From Limnephilus marmoratus (Eukaryota; Arthropoda; Insecta; Trichoptera; Limnephilidae), in NCBI GenBank assembly GCA_917880885.1, contig OU862928.1, positions 8,947,721-9,011,720 on the forward strand: 64,000 nucleotides of DNA, written 5' to 3'. The notes beneath the pieces are model-generated. The model was given only the letters and a program-made list of their open reading frames with translations, ran no database searches and was not told where the DNA came from. Positions 1 to 10,679 of this stretch are shown here, in pieces; the first letter of the stretch is position 1; each line of letters opens with the position of its first letter. The position numbers and the translations under genes are program-made.

Positions 1-560
1 TAAGAAATTTTTTTCCATTTTTTTCCGAATTTGGATCTTAAAATATGGCAGTTTTTGAAAACTAAAGTGTATTTTAAATACACAAATCTAAAAGGTAATT
101 TTATCTAGTTTTCATAAATGGTATTTGTTTTTACGACACTTTCAAAAATAAGAAATATATAGAACATTCAAAATACTTTGGAAAAATTTCCAATTTCGTT
201 AGGATATCATTACAAAAACAGAGATAAACTACCCTCTCAGGGCGTGTAAACCAAGTGTATTTTTTTCAATGAACAATTTTTTAATTAGTAATGTTTTCAC
301 ATCCGCGGCCGTTTGTCAATTGAATAAAATTTTCACTGGGTTTTTTAGTAAGGCTGTTAGTGCTTACATTAATTACATGCGCAATTGGTTTGGTTAGGAA
401 GTTGCAGTATTTTTTTTCAATATTTCTGTAGTTATACCGTCGTATCCTGTCGCACCACCAATTATGTTTTCAATATTTTTTTCCGTAGTCGGTTTAAAAA
501 TTGAAAGATTGTTATTATTTGTTGTTTTATCTTCACGTACGTCATCTTAATAACTGTTTT
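1..560 (-). mobile_element. LINE reverse-transcriptase fragment (decayed)
   Basis: Read on the minus strand, the part around 430-500 encodes a broken reverse-transcriptase stretch with the telltale GYDGIT motif, followed by a decayed palm-proximal stretch. Frames are interrupted, so it is a fossil. The same sequence recurs inverted at 29180-29365 and 30475-30700, where a solo LTR splits it. The clade (Jockey/CR1-like) is an inference from the motif. Confidence 0.65.
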
Positions 561-826
561 TATTAATTGAATAATAATTTTATTGAATCTATAAAAATTC
601 CGATCAATTGTTCCGGGGGCAGCGGTACCCATTTCCGTCTCCTAAATTATAATTATCATGTCATGCAAAATATAATATGCTTTCAACACATGGTTTTCAT
701 TGTCGTGTTTAAAATTTTATGTTTTTCTTTTGTTCAACTTCAGATACATTATTGAATCCCATGAGTTGAATTTGTGAACAATGAACATCAGCAAAATATG
801 AAAAGATATAGTAGTTGTTTACTTAC

Positions 827-1023
827 TGTGGCAGGAGGGGATAGAGGACCACTGAAACATCTCTCCGCACTCCACGAGGGGTGGCCCTGAGATGTCGTAG
901 CCCTTGTTGCAAGAGTACTTCATGTATAAGTATTGGTCCAACACCATGCCGGGCCTAATGTTTGGCAATCTTTCGACTTTGTATTTTCCATTCCTTGGAT
1001 ACGGTGGTAGCACGCATCCAATC
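827..1023 (-). CDS. Gene B exon: Sushi (CCP) domain 3
   Basis: This 197-nt exon is bounded by a TTTCACAG acceptor and a CACA|GTAAGT donor. It starts in phase 2 and ends in phase 1. The translation has the four-cysteine Sushi layout: GCVLPPYPRNGKY, a central MKYSCNKGYD, a third cysteine in VECGEMFQW and a final SIPSC. Sushi modules are extracellular protein-binding domains. It joins in frame to the linker exon at 1538-1580. The next exon lies beyond the left edge. It could belong to another Sushi protein rather than a protease, because no catalytic exon of gene B is visible. Confidence 0.85.
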
Positions 1024-1537
1024 CTGTGAAAGGCGATATTATTCAATTTTTATTAGAGCAACCCTGTTTTTATATCTTTTGAATATTATTCCCATCAATG
1101 TAACATATCACTGAAGAAGAAGGTAAAACTAATAATCTAAATGAAAATACGGATGATAGAGTGTTGAATCAAAATATATTGCAAATGTTGGACGTTTCGA
1201 AGGAGCAGTATTCACAATTTCAAGAAAATTATTTATCTTTTTATTACTTCCATCAAAAGGTCGAAAACATTAATTCAGTCTGGGAAGTTTATCACAAGCA
1301 TAATACAATAATAATAAAGTTTTTTATTTATCATCAAATATATTAATTTCGGATCCCGGTAAGTTAGTAATGCGTGAAATATAGTTTACAGATTTTCTTT
1401 GATTTAAGTGTCATTTTCAAAATTCTAATTAGTTGTTTGAAGAATTCAGACTAGCGATAAAGTACCCAACCCAAATTACCTCAATGGCGATTCATTAAGT
1501 AGTTTATTATACAGTTATTATAGAAATATATACTAAC

Positions 1538-1580
1538 TGTCCTGCGTTTCCAGTTCCTTGTGTTGCTGTCTCGGAATCAT
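1538..1580 (-). CDS. Gene B linker exon (43 nt)
   Basis: A small exon lies between a TTTTTAG acceptor and a GTTAGT donor. Read from phase 1 it gives DSETATQGTGNAG and ends in phase 2, exactly what is needed to join the Sushi exon at 3620 to the one at 827. Its length, 43 nt, equals that of linker exons at 5143-5185 and 58458-58500. The encoded segment is polar and Thr/Gly-rich, suiting a flexible hinge. The donor is not the strongest consensus, so RNA evidence would be useful. Confidence 0.65.
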
Positions 1581-2050
1581 CTAAAAATTTAAAAAAATAG
1601 CAAAATTAACACGAATCAGTTTAAAAAATTGAGGTGGGTTTTATCTCTAAGGACACGCCTTTCGTTCATCACTGGGTATGATTATTTATGTTTTACTGCT
1701 CAGTTCTCTTTTAAGAGGATCTCAAGATCTACATGACGACGCACGAATAACTCATGTAACCCTTTCCGTTGCAGAGTTATGAGTAACTCTTTTGTCACGC
1801 AGTGATTTTTGAGTATCTTGTCTAAACCCCCTTCCCTGCTTAATGACGTAAGTGAACTATCAAGCAACGTACAAAACTCTATTTTTAGCCCGCCGTTTAG
1901 TGCCACAACTCTTGGGTCATGAGATATATTTAAATATTTGGCGATAACAACAGCGTTTTTTGGCTAAATCTGACGGGATGTTAGTAAAATACCGTTTTAA
2001 AAATGCTTTCACAAGTCTAAAGAAGAAATACCTGAACACCAATTTAATTA
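1581..2050. other. Gene B intron, no recognised feature
   Basis: The stretch is AT-rich with a slightly more GC-rich island at 1650-1900. A 68-codon minus-strand frame there has no recognisable domain and no splice sites that fit the gene B phase pattern. I see nothing supportable. Confidence 0.4.
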
Positions 2051-2058
2051 GTATATAA

Positions 2059-2642
2059 CAGGACTTCCCAACCAGGGGGGCACGCCCCCCCAGGGGGGGC
2101 GTAGAGAAATGTCAGGGGGGCGTAATAGGTACGTTTGTATACTTCCGAAAAAAAAATCTATTTATCTACTCGTAGGTAAATTAACTGTTCAGAATTGACA
2201 TTCAATCGCTGCTATTCAAGTTTCGACAAGTCACAAGACACTTGCTTGTAAAATTTAGTTTTAAGAGTATATCTAAATTATGATGGTTTAGTTGTGAAGT
2301 AGGTACTAATGGGTTCATATTATGCGAACTCCTTTTATTCCACAACAAGTACGTTATCATTTTTTATTCATAAGCTCGTTCGTGTTATTACGAATGATAA
2401 ATAAATGTTAATTTTATAAAATTATTTAGTTTTATCTACAAATTAAGTACCTAATTGTGTCATTTAATCCATAATAAATAAATGTATTGTATCTGTATTG
2501 CACCTATTTGAAATTCAAACAAATAATTTAGTTAAAATAAAAAAATGTGTTTCATATTTTTGTTTAAACTTAATTAAGGGGGGCATGAAATTTTTTTTTT
2601 TGGTTCGGGGAGGCTCGGCAAAATAAAGGTTGGAAAAACCTG
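2059..2642. mobile_element. hAT-like MITE with 8-bp target duplication
   Basis: The element begins CAGGACTTCCCAACC and its other end, reverse-complemented, reads CAGGTTTTTCCAACC. It is flanked by GTATATAA on the left and GTATATAG on the right, 7 of 8 bases the same, which fits the 8-bp duplication typical of hAT transposons. G-runs follow the left terminus. No transposase is seen, so it is non-autonomous. It sits in a gene B intron. Confidence 0.7.
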
Positions 2643-2940
2643 GTATATAGAGTTAACATCTTGCTTCATTGTCTACCAAAGATAATGAATTGTCTACAGA
2701 CATAACATATTTTTTTAATCTTCCTTGTTTTGGATATTGCTGGGATACAGCTTCTTCCCATCTTTCTGTAAAAAATGTTAATGGAGTAGTATCGTGAGTT
2801 AATTAATAATATTACAACTGATTTAAATTTTTCAGATAGACCATTTGCTCTTTACCCAGGTTTTAAATTGGGACATTTTTACAAAACGAAAAAGGTTTAA
2901 ATGCGAATATTGGAATATTGCCGACTTAGGCAGTTCGCCA

Positions 2941-3619
2941 TTTCTTACGTTTGCAGGTGGGTTTCTCGTTCAAGATCCGGAATGTAGTCTTTGCTCGAGT
3001 CCTTGATAGGGTGGCCACGGTGAACCGAACGCAATGAATAAATTGCTATCTCTTACCTTTGCAGGTGATAGACGTTTACAGAATCCTCGCTTGGGTAACC
3101 CAGATGGCAACTGAGCCAGTGATTGCTGACATGGAAAGTTTGAAAATTATTACCTTTGTAGGTGGGTTTCGTAATCCATGATGCACTCTTGTAAACGTTC
3201 ACAGAGTCCTTCTAGAGTAGCCCGTGTTAGCCAGCATCACGTGCACCGAGTATAACTAATGTGGAAAGTTTGCTATTAGTTACCTTTGCAGGTAGGTTTC
3301 TTGGGCCAAGAATTCGCCTGGTATAAGTTCACAGAGTCCTTACTCGAGTAACCAATGTGGCAATTGAGCTAGAACCACGCCTATAAATTAATGAATTGCT
3401 GATTTCAATTGCTGATGTATTGTTTACAATTGCAGATGGATTTCTTGGTCCAAGATCCGGTCTTGTAGAAGTTCACAGAGTCCTTACTCGAGTAGCCTGT
3501 TTGGTAAGTTTGCTATTTCTTACCTTTGCAGGTGGGTTTTTCGGTCCAAGATCCGGCCTTGTGGAAGTTCACAGAGTCCTTATTCGAGTAGCTTGTGTGG
3601 CGAATTTGCTATTTCTTAC
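2941..3619 (-). repeat. Tandem decayed copies of the 3' half of the Sushi exon plus donor
   Basis: Six partial copies begin near 2941, 3051, 3150, 3278, 3420 and 3518, spaced about 90-140 bp, and abut the intact exon at 3620-3828. Read on the minus strand, the better copies encode GYSTKDSVNFHKAGSWTEKP followed by TCK and then GTAAG, that is, the exon's last 25 or so codons and its splice donor. The third Sushi cysteine is missing in them. No copy has an obvious acceptor, so they are probably intronic remnants. Confidence 0.75.
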
Positions 3620-3828
3620 CTTTGCAGGTGGGTTTCTTAGTCCAATGGCCGGTCTTACAGACGGAAACGGAGATTGAGTCCTTGGTAGAGTAGCCCGGCT
3701 GGCAGCTATACCGAAGAATGGTGTGTTGAGCCACCCTGTCCCCGGGACGCTTGTCGGCCACAATGTCACCAACGAACGAGTAATTTCCATTGTCCGGCAA
3801 GGGGGGCAGTATGCACGAGGTTAGGTCT
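3620..3828 (-). CDS. Gene B exon: Sushi (CCP) domain 2
   Basis: This 209-nt exon has a TTTTACAG acceptor and AAAG|GTAAGA donor, phase 2 to phase 1. The translation contains SCILPPLPDNGNYSF, RPGDRVAQHTILRYSCQPGY, then SVCKTGHW and KPTC, giving the four Sushi cysteines and the conserved Trp. It most resembles the Sushi exon at 9641-9834 in its PGD..QxTILRYSC stretch. It is GC-rich compared with the surrounding introns. Directly downstream in the transcript lie tandem copies of its own 3' half. Confidence 0.88.
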
Positions 3829-5047
3829 CTGTAAAAGTACACACACGGTGTCCAAAAACTGGTGAATCGACATCACATTTGGGGTGGATTTTGTGGAATC
3901 TTTATTATTTTAAATTTAAACTTCAATTTCCGATTAAATCAAAACTGAAGTTGGGCTGTTTGAGGTCAAATTTGAAAAAACTTGTACTTTGATATTATTT
4001 ATGGACAGAGTTCCTCAGCAATGAGTTTACTGACTCTAGCATAATTGCAAATGGATTTTCTATTGAATTGTTTAATATCTTCAGATTTTATATCCGGGTT
4101 CAATCTTCCCCACAGGAAAAAGTAAACCCTTTAACACACTTTTCCACAAATGATCATCTAGTCAATTCACGCTATGCAATTGCACTATATGAGTATAATA
4201 AATACAAAACAATACAAGAACAACATGTCAACCCACCAGAGACCAAATGGGAAAATAATTCACCGACTCCAGATATTTTCATATCAGAGGGTTCGGCTCG
4301 GTGGAACTCCTAATTGGACCGGTAAATCATACTGAACCCTCAATATAAATATTTAAAAGATCTTTCGTAATCCCATGTGTATTTAAAATGACAGATTTTT
4401 GCATTTTTATATATAAATTCTTTGACATATCTAATAAGCCTCAATTTTGAATAAGAGAGCTATGAATAATGCCAGTAGCCGAAATAACAAATGGTAATAG
4501 TTTTATAGTCTGAGAATGCCAAATTCTTTTAATGTCATTTCATTAATCTGTATATTTTTATTATTTTGGATATTTTTTCGTTGCATAAGATCGGAAAAAA
4601 TTAAGTTTTAGGTTCTCTACGTGACGTAAATTCATCAGTTTCCCAAACGTAATTAGCACATTTTAGTAAAAATTACTATGGACAAAATTGTTTCATATAA
4701 TATTATGAACCAAAAATGATTAAACAGCGTTATTGACCGAAAAGGATCATAAATGAATCCATTATTGACCAAATTGGGACAAAAATATGCACATCAAATA
4801 ATTGGATCAAATACCGTTTACCAAGAGGGTTCTTATGTGCAATTTTAATAAAAACGTTATAAAAAATAGGCCCAAGTAGCATTGTTGACCAAAATTCTGA
4901 ATTAGGCAAAATTGACCAAAAAAGGCCAAATACGCAAAATTGTCCAAAATGCTTAATTATACATAACCGAACCAAAAGGCTCAATCGTACAATAAAATCG
5001 ATTTTTACTACAGATAATTTTTTTTATATCACAAATAAATAATATTC
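3829..5047. other. Gene B intron, AT-rich
   Basis: No exon fitting the phase pattern was found. An 81-codon plus-strand frame at 4068-4313 resembles no family I recognise. From about 4726 to 4960 short motifs such as TTGACCAAAA recur irregularly, a decayed low-complexity repeat. Confidence 0.4.
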
Positions 5048-5128
5048 CCAGGCTTTGAATAATTTTACAATACTCCCACTACCATCATAATAAGCGAAAA
5101 ATGTTTCTTGTGATGATGATGGAGAAAG
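5048..5128 (-). mobile_element. SINE-3 fragment
   Basis: Reverse-complemented, the stretch matches, with changes, the body of the SINE at 24680-24870 (a GGTAGT...GAGATT segment running into a GGTTAT/CCGGG-like end). Only the body remains, without the tRNA-like head. Confidence 0.45.
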
Positions 5129-5142
5129 TTGGTATAACTTAC

Positions 5143-5185
5143 GGAAGTGAAGAAGGCTTTACCGCAGCCCTATCTGTGTTTTGTT
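5143..5185 (-). CDS. Gene B linker exon (43 nt)
   Basis: The exon lies between TTTTGCAG and a CTTCC|GTAAGT donor. Read from phase 1 it encodes QNTDRAAVKPSSL and ends in phase 2, joining the Sushi exon at 9641 to the one at 3620 in frame (forming Pro-Asp-Leu-Thr-Ser-Cys across the junction). Both splice signals are good. An internal GGTAAAG could act as an alternative donor but would break the frame. Confidence 0.72.
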
Positions 5186-5289
5186 CTGCAAAATAATAAA
5201 ACAATATTTATTATGTTGTAAAACAAATTGACAATATTCAGCATAAAATTGTTTTATGAATTAACACTTTATTATTAACACCGTAGTTC

Positions 5290-5790
5290 ATGTTAATAGT
5301 GCGGTACATAATCCGGGGCTCCATCGAAACCAGAGTTAAGTTAGCCTCTCAAAAACTGGGCGTACCGTACAGGACCCGCAGATACTTTAATAGTACACAA
5401 CTGCTAACCCTGTACAAATCACAAGTGCGCCCCACGATTGAATTTGGCAGTCATCTCTGGTCTGGAGCTCCAAAATACCTGAAAAATACTCTCGACTCTG
5501 TGCAGAAATGGGCGGTTCGTTTGATAGATTCTCCCATCTTAACAGACGGATTACAATGTTTGGAGCACAGGCATAGGGTGGGAATGCTATCCTTGTTCTA
5601 CCGGTATTTCAATGGAAGATGCTCCGAGGAACTAGCGTCATTGATCCCTTCGGCACCGGTGCATAGTCGGGAAACACGCCAAACGCGTGCCCAACATAGG
5701 TATGTACACGGTTTACATTGGTCACATGAGAACGGGTCGCTTCTTCGACTCGTTCTTGTGTTCAACAGCTGTGGAATGATTTGGGCACGC
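5290..5790 (+). mobile_element. LINE 3' coding end, plus-strand copy
   Basis: A 192-codon frame covers the region after the reverse transcriptase of a non-LTR element: LYKSQVRPTIEFGSHLWSGA, RLIDSPILTDGLQCLEHRHR and LSLFYRYFNGRCSEELASLI are shared with copies at 57150 and, inverted, at 5765-6175. It is truncated on both sides and lacks the 3' hairpin tail. Confidence 0.8.
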
Positions 5791-7211
5791 ATTTGGCGTG
5801 TTTCCCGACTATGCACCGGCCCCAAAGGGATCAATGACGCTAATTCCTCGGAGCATCTTCCATTGTAATACCGGTAGAACAAGGATAGCATTCCCACCTG
5901 ACGCCTATGTTCTAAGGATTGCAATCCATCTGTTAAGGTAGGAGAATCTATCAAACGGACCGCACGTTTCTGTACAGAGTCGAGGGTATTTTTCAGTTAT
6001 TTTGGAGCTCCAGACTGCAGGTGGCTGCCAAATTCAACCGCGGGGCGCACTTGTGATTTGCATAGGGTTAGCAGTTGTGTACTATTAAAGTATCTGCGGA
6101 CCCTGTACAGTACGACAAGTTTTTGAGAGGCTAACTTTATTCTGGCTTCGATGGAGCCCCCATATCTGAGCTGGTCATTTAGAGTTTTTTTTTACATGAG
6201 TTCCACACAGAAGGCCCTGAGGAAAATATTTTCCCTCAGGGTCTATGCCATCTTTGGGGATGCTGTGTGGAGAGGTTTTTAAGGAAAGGAAGGAGAGGAT
6301 AGTTCTGGGAAGGAAAAGGGTTTAAGGGGTGGGTGGGAATCTCGGGTTCAGTGCGTCCTGGTCATTCGCCTCCAAGACCTAGACAAACCTCATCCCATGA
6401 ACCCGGGCACTCCTGCTAAATCACCAAACATAGCGAACCACTTGGAGTGACCTATGGTAGAGGTGTTGGTTATCCAATAAAGGTTCCCGGGGCAGCGGTA
6501 CCCATTCCCGCCTCCCAAATTGAATGGTTACACCAAGCATATCAATGGAAGGCCTGTTCGGAAGATTGCTTCCGTTGAAGGAGACTAGATTTGCATTTCG
6601 ATCCCTTTTAGACGTAATCAGACATAATTTGGTCTTTGAAACATTAAATTCAATGAGATTATTTTTACCCCAGGAGAAAACACTCTCGAGGTAAACGTCC
6701 ATTCTTTGCTTCAAAGCCCTTCGAGCCGTAGGAGTTTGTGAGCTTTTTGGGGGCTTGTCAAACAAAAAGCTATCGTGGACTGTACTGTCATCCGCGTAGC
6801 AATGAATTGGTGCAAACATGACAAAAGGTCGTTGATGTGCAACAAAAACAAAGTCGGAGACAGAACCGATCCCTGTGGGACACCAGCATTTATTGAGTGT
6901 GGGGAAGAGGTGAAACCATCGGCTACCGTCTGAATCGACCTCTCCCTCAAAAAGTCGGCAATCCACGTACACAAGGATGCAGGAAGTCCGTAAGAAGGCA
7001 GTTTGTTGACAAGTTCTCGGTGCCAAACCCGGTCAAAGGCCTTGGAAATGTCCAGTGCAACCGTTTGGGTCTCGCCGAAACGTTCCATGCACCACCCCCA
7101 AACATGCGTCACATACGCGCGAAGATCACCGCACGAGCGGTTCCGCCGAAATCCGTATTGACGGTCGTTAATAATTTTGTTCTTCTCGGTGTTAGGAAGA
7201 AAAAACACCAC
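5765..7211 (-). mobile_element. LINE copy with reverse transcriptase, minus strand, 5'-truncated
   Basis: On the minus strand the order is RT palm (VALDISKAFDRVWHRELV, motif A), GVPQGSVLSPTLFLLHINDL (motif B), then YADDST (motif C) in another frame, and after a SINE insertion the C-terminal LYKSQ..HLWSG region. Frame breaks mean it is inactive. The motif set suggests the CR1/Jockey group; the exact clade is uncertain. It faces the plus-strand copy at 5290 head to head. Confidence 0.85.
6185..6531 (-). mobile_element. SINE-1 copy inserted in the LINE
   Basis: The copy interrupts the minus-strand LINE between the codons for GVT and LSDQ (compare the uninterrupted copy at 13130-13170). It carries a GGAACC..TGGATAACCAACACC core and a GGGTTCATGGG box, and ends with a GGCCCTGAGG hairpin (6213-6243) followed by an A-run. 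The tail matches the 3' end of the same LINE family, so the SINE probably borrows its machinery. Confidence 0.75.
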
Positions 7212-7660
7212 GCTTTATATTCAAATCTAAAAATTACCAAAAAAGAAGTAAAATATACACCTTTACTAAACCAAAGTTTCGGATTGCAACTTGGAAAAAA
7301 ATTATGAAATTTGGTGAATTTTCTTATAATTATTTTTTCATGAATCCACAAAAAATGAGGTGAAGATAACGTTTATTATACATTTGTCTAATAAAACAGT
7401 TGTAAGATTTTATTCTTTTCATTACCAGTAATTTTAGTTAGAATTTGGTGAGCCATTTTTTAAACTTTTTAAAGTGTGCTTTCAAAATTACATGGTTATT
7501 TCTAATAATAAAATTTAAAAACTTATTTCATCACCTTTCAAAAAACGGTTTTAGTTTTTGGAAACGTTCACAAATATTCTATTTATTTGAATTTTATTAC
7601 AAAGCTAAAATAATCTGACCTACTGACAGAACAGGGTTGAGGCTTGAGGGGTTAACTAAT
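7200..7660. repeat. Unclassified interspersed repeat, copy 1
   Basis: The stretch, with blocks such as GAATTTGGTGAGCC and TGGTTATTTCTAATAATAAA and a TGAGGGGTTAA end, is paralogous to 15345-15800. Ends and coding capacity are not clear. Confidence 0.5.
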
Positions 7661-8865
7661 GTGTATGAGTATGAATAAAAAAATAATAATAATTAAAATT
7701 GGATTTTCTTGGACCTCCTATCATTAAACGAGTACACATTCCTCAGAAGCCACAATATGTGTCTACCATCTTCTACACGGGTACGAACAAAGACTTGCAT
7801 ATTTCAAATTAGAGAGTCTAGTTAAAAGACAAAACATAAATGACCTCTTATCGTTTTATTAAATTGTGAAGAATCGTGTAGACAGTAACCTAGTCAACCA
7901 AATCAAGTTATACGCCAGGTCCAAATCTGCAAGAAACCTTAAGAGGGCATTACCAGAGAAAACCAGAAATATGTCATTTTCAAATCAGATTTTAGACGTA
8001 TTGACTCTTTCGAAAGATTATTCTTTTATCTAGCATTCGCATGTAATAAATTTTGAGAAAATGTTTTAATTTTTAGTAGGTATAATAAGGTTATTCCATA
8101 GGTCATTGGCAGATTTGTTAAATTTTCAGAAAAGATTTTGTATTATACCACACCCATTTCAAATAATATAATCATGCAGTAAAATTAATCAATACATTAT
8201 CTAGCAAACGCATGTTTTAGAATTTTAATTTTAGTTTCAATAAAATCATTAAAAAATATGTACGTACATGTTTTTCTTGACGAAAATTGGTCCTTTTGTG
8301 TATTTATTTGCGCACTTACAAACTAATATCTTTCAGATATTTTTAACATTCTTATTAAATTTAGACATTATTGAAAAACAATAAATACTTATAATCAAAG
8401 AATAATTACAAAAAATACATTATTTAATAGTTTTATCATCACGCCCTTCAGCATTTTTGGATGAAGGTATAAATTAAAGCTAATTTGGATTGAATAATTT
8501 CGATATTGAGTTATAATTTTAAAAAGCTGGTACGGAGAATACTTTATCTTTCTCATTGTAACCGCCCTGCACGATCGTAAGAACAACTTTCGACGAAATG
8601 TGGATTTTTGTCCGCTGGCTGGTTAAACGCTCTTAACATATTTTGGACCGAAATTTTTACCAATGATTCTGGATATTTTAATCCATGTCTAGAATGTCTC
8701 GATCATACAAACTATCTTGTTAAAATACACACTTTCATAGATTTTTTGTAAATAATACAATGTTTCAAAACATATGTCCACGATTAGTGCACTTAAAAAA
8801 AAATTGTTGTTTTATTACTTTTCAGCAAATACTTCATAAATATTGTATACTTATTATTATTATGT
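7661..8865. other. AT-rich intron, no recognised feature
   Basis: I find no phase-compatible exon, tandem array or domain. A short A-rich end-like tract lies at 8790-8805. Confidence 0.35.
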
Positions 8866-9300
8866 ACTAGCTGGTAGCCGGCATGCGTTGCTATGCCATT
8901 TAATAAAGAAACTGTCTCTCCTTGCATGTCCTTTCCATTCGTCACGTTCCCCTTCTGCCTCCCCATCCTCTCCCGCATCCCTTTCCCCTCTCGCATTTCC
9001 ACTCCGCCTTCTCCACCTTTCCTTTCCCCACTCCACTCCCCCTTCCCCCGTCCCTCGAATCCCCTCCCGAGTTTCACTTCTCCACTTAGGTTCCCTACAC
9101 CCTCCCTGGTTCCCCTCCCCCCTCCCCCCTCCCGCGAACCCCTACCCGAGTTCCCCTCCCCCTTGCATTTTTTTATACAAATTTCATAATGCCAGAGCTC
9201 ACCGCTAGTTTTATACAAACCTTGTCCAGACAATAACGAATACAAGCAAAAAAGAATTATCTAATTTGGTGTAGTCGTTCGGAAGTTATGCGCGTACATA
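8866..9300 (-). mobile_element. Helitron-like non-autonomous element
   Basis: On the minus strand the element ends in GCAACGCATGCCGGC...CTAG followed by T, the CTRR-type 3' end of Helitrons. The interior is pyrimidine-rich on the plus strand (8900-9170, CTCCCC-type). The same end occurs at 12728, 18975, 44953 and, in another version, 17661, 36844 and 49128. The 5' limit is approximate. Confidence 0.55.
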
Positions 9301-9355
9301 CATTTCGGCAATTCATTTTTATTTATGTATATAGAAGAAGAAGATAGAAGATAGA

Positions 9356-9415
9356 GAGATAGATAGATAGATAGATAGATAGATACGATAGATAGATAGA
9401 TACGATAGATAGATT
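9356..9415. repeat. GATA/TAGA microsatellite
   Basis: A run of GATA units with two GATACGATA interruptions. Confidence 0.9.
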
Positions 9416-9640
9416 TCAATTTTGTTTGTAAGTTTCCAAAGTTATGCATAAATAATACTTAAATTGTTTTTCATGTGTTTGCTTCTGTGAAAATGCATAT
9501 TATGTGATTACTGCAGACACATTAGTCTAGGGATATTTATATTTGTATTTTAATTTATTTTATATTACCCACAAAAATGTTTTTTAAATATCATGTTTGT
9601 GAAAAAATAAATAAATAAATAAAGAACTACTTCTACTTAC

Positions 9641-9834
9641 GTCTGCAATAAGGTTCCCGGGACCACGTCTTGGTTTCACCGCAGACGTTGACCACATCTG
9701 AGATCTGATAGCCCGCTTCGCACGAGTAGCGCAGTATCGTGAACTGTACCACCTCGTCTCCCGGGCCGAGGGGCTCCGACCCCGGCGAGGTGAACTCGTA
9801 GGTCCCGTGATCCGGGTACGCTGGGAGGGTGCAG
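9641..9834 (-). CDS. Gene B exon: Sushi (CCP) domain 1
   Basis: This 194-nt exon has a TTTAG acceptor and AGAC|GTAAGT donor, phase 2 to phase 1. The translation is a typical Sushi: SCTLPAYPDHGTYEFTSPGS, FTILRYSCEAGYQIS, then NVCGETKTW and EPYC. It has the same length as gene A's Sushi exon at 44991-45184, and shares the PG[ED]..xFT[VI]L motif with it. Base composition is strikingly GC-rich against AT-rich flanks. The 28-nt exon at 10481 joins upstream in frame. Confidence 0.88.
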
Positions 9835-9898
9835 CTAAAGAGGGAGTGTAGAAAAAGATTAAAAAAATACATAATATGCAAGGTGTAACAGCACTTAC

Positions 9899-10301
9899 CC
9901 GAGGGATTTTATCCAGCGATTCCTGAGGATATTTGGAGTAAAAAATGTAGATGTTATTTTGCTGTCCGATGACATTTTTTTCTATTAAAAGCATAAAAAA
10001 TAATTTTCCATCATACGTTGCAACTGACTAGTTAGAAGAGTAGCGCGTTTATAGCCTAGCGGATGTCTCGCTTGATGAGCAATGCGTCTCGTTTTACCAG
10101 CATATTATTACCAAACTAAACAGCGCGTATCGCTCAAACACATCACACGGGATATATCTCACAGTGATGGGAATAGTGGCGGCGTGTAATAGAAGCATAT
10201 ATTTTTTGTTTTTAATTAAAAAATATATCATCGGACACCAAAATGACAACTAATTTTTTTGCTCCAAATATTTCAGGAATCGCTGGTTAGAATCCCTCCG
10301 G
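9899..10301. mobile_element. MITE with about 85-bp inverted repeats
   Basis: The left arm starts CCGAGGGATTTTATCCAGCG and the right arm, reverse-complemented, starts CCGGAGGGATTCTAACCAGC. The arms stay similar for about 85 bp, through GTCCGATGA. TAC flanks both sides, a possible 3-bp target duplication. The unique centre (10010-10200) has no coding signal. It lies about 65 bp upstream of the acceptor of the Sushi exon at 9641-9834. Confidence 0.75.
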
Positions 10302-10480
10302 TACGTACAGTCCTCCTTACTAGGTATTCCTGTTCCGAGGCGGACTGTATGTTGTTGTAAGGGTGCTGATTGTCTTATTCATTTAGATTTAGGTTCTTCC
10401 GGAGGGGTTCTTAGGAGAATTGTTAATGTATTATGTTTGGGCATTAAAGGGTTAATAAAGGGGTAATGTGAAATTCTTAC

Positions 10481-10508
10481 CTGCTCAGTAAAACGCTCTG
10501 TAAGTTGA
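10481..10508 (-). CDS. Gene B linker micro-exon (28 nt)
   Basis: The exon lies between TTTTTGCAG and AGCAG|GTAAGA. From phase 1 it encodes NLQSVLLS and ends in phase 2; its last two bases plus the first base of the Sushi exon at 9834 make a Ser codon just before the first Sushi cysteine. The exon before it must end in phase 1 and was not found between here and gene A. Confidence 0.6.
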
Positions 10509-10679
10509 CTGCAAAAAGAAAATAAAATTATTAATATAATAACGATTGTCTGCTCATCCAAAGCGACTTATTAAGGTTCGAAGCATTTTGCAATGAAAAC
10601 CAAATTTACCTAAGTTACAAAAAATGTATACAAATAAGCTTCACTAAAAATCACAACGCGTATTATTATATTGGTAACT

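Noticed and set aside
3396..3677. Plus-strand frame with repeated GFFGPRSGLVEVHR
   Set aside because: It is the antisense of the repeated Sushi-exon tail on the minus strand.
8793..9245. Overlapping Gly/Arg and Pro/Ser frames on both strands
   Set aside because: Pyrimidine-rich core of a Helitron-like element.
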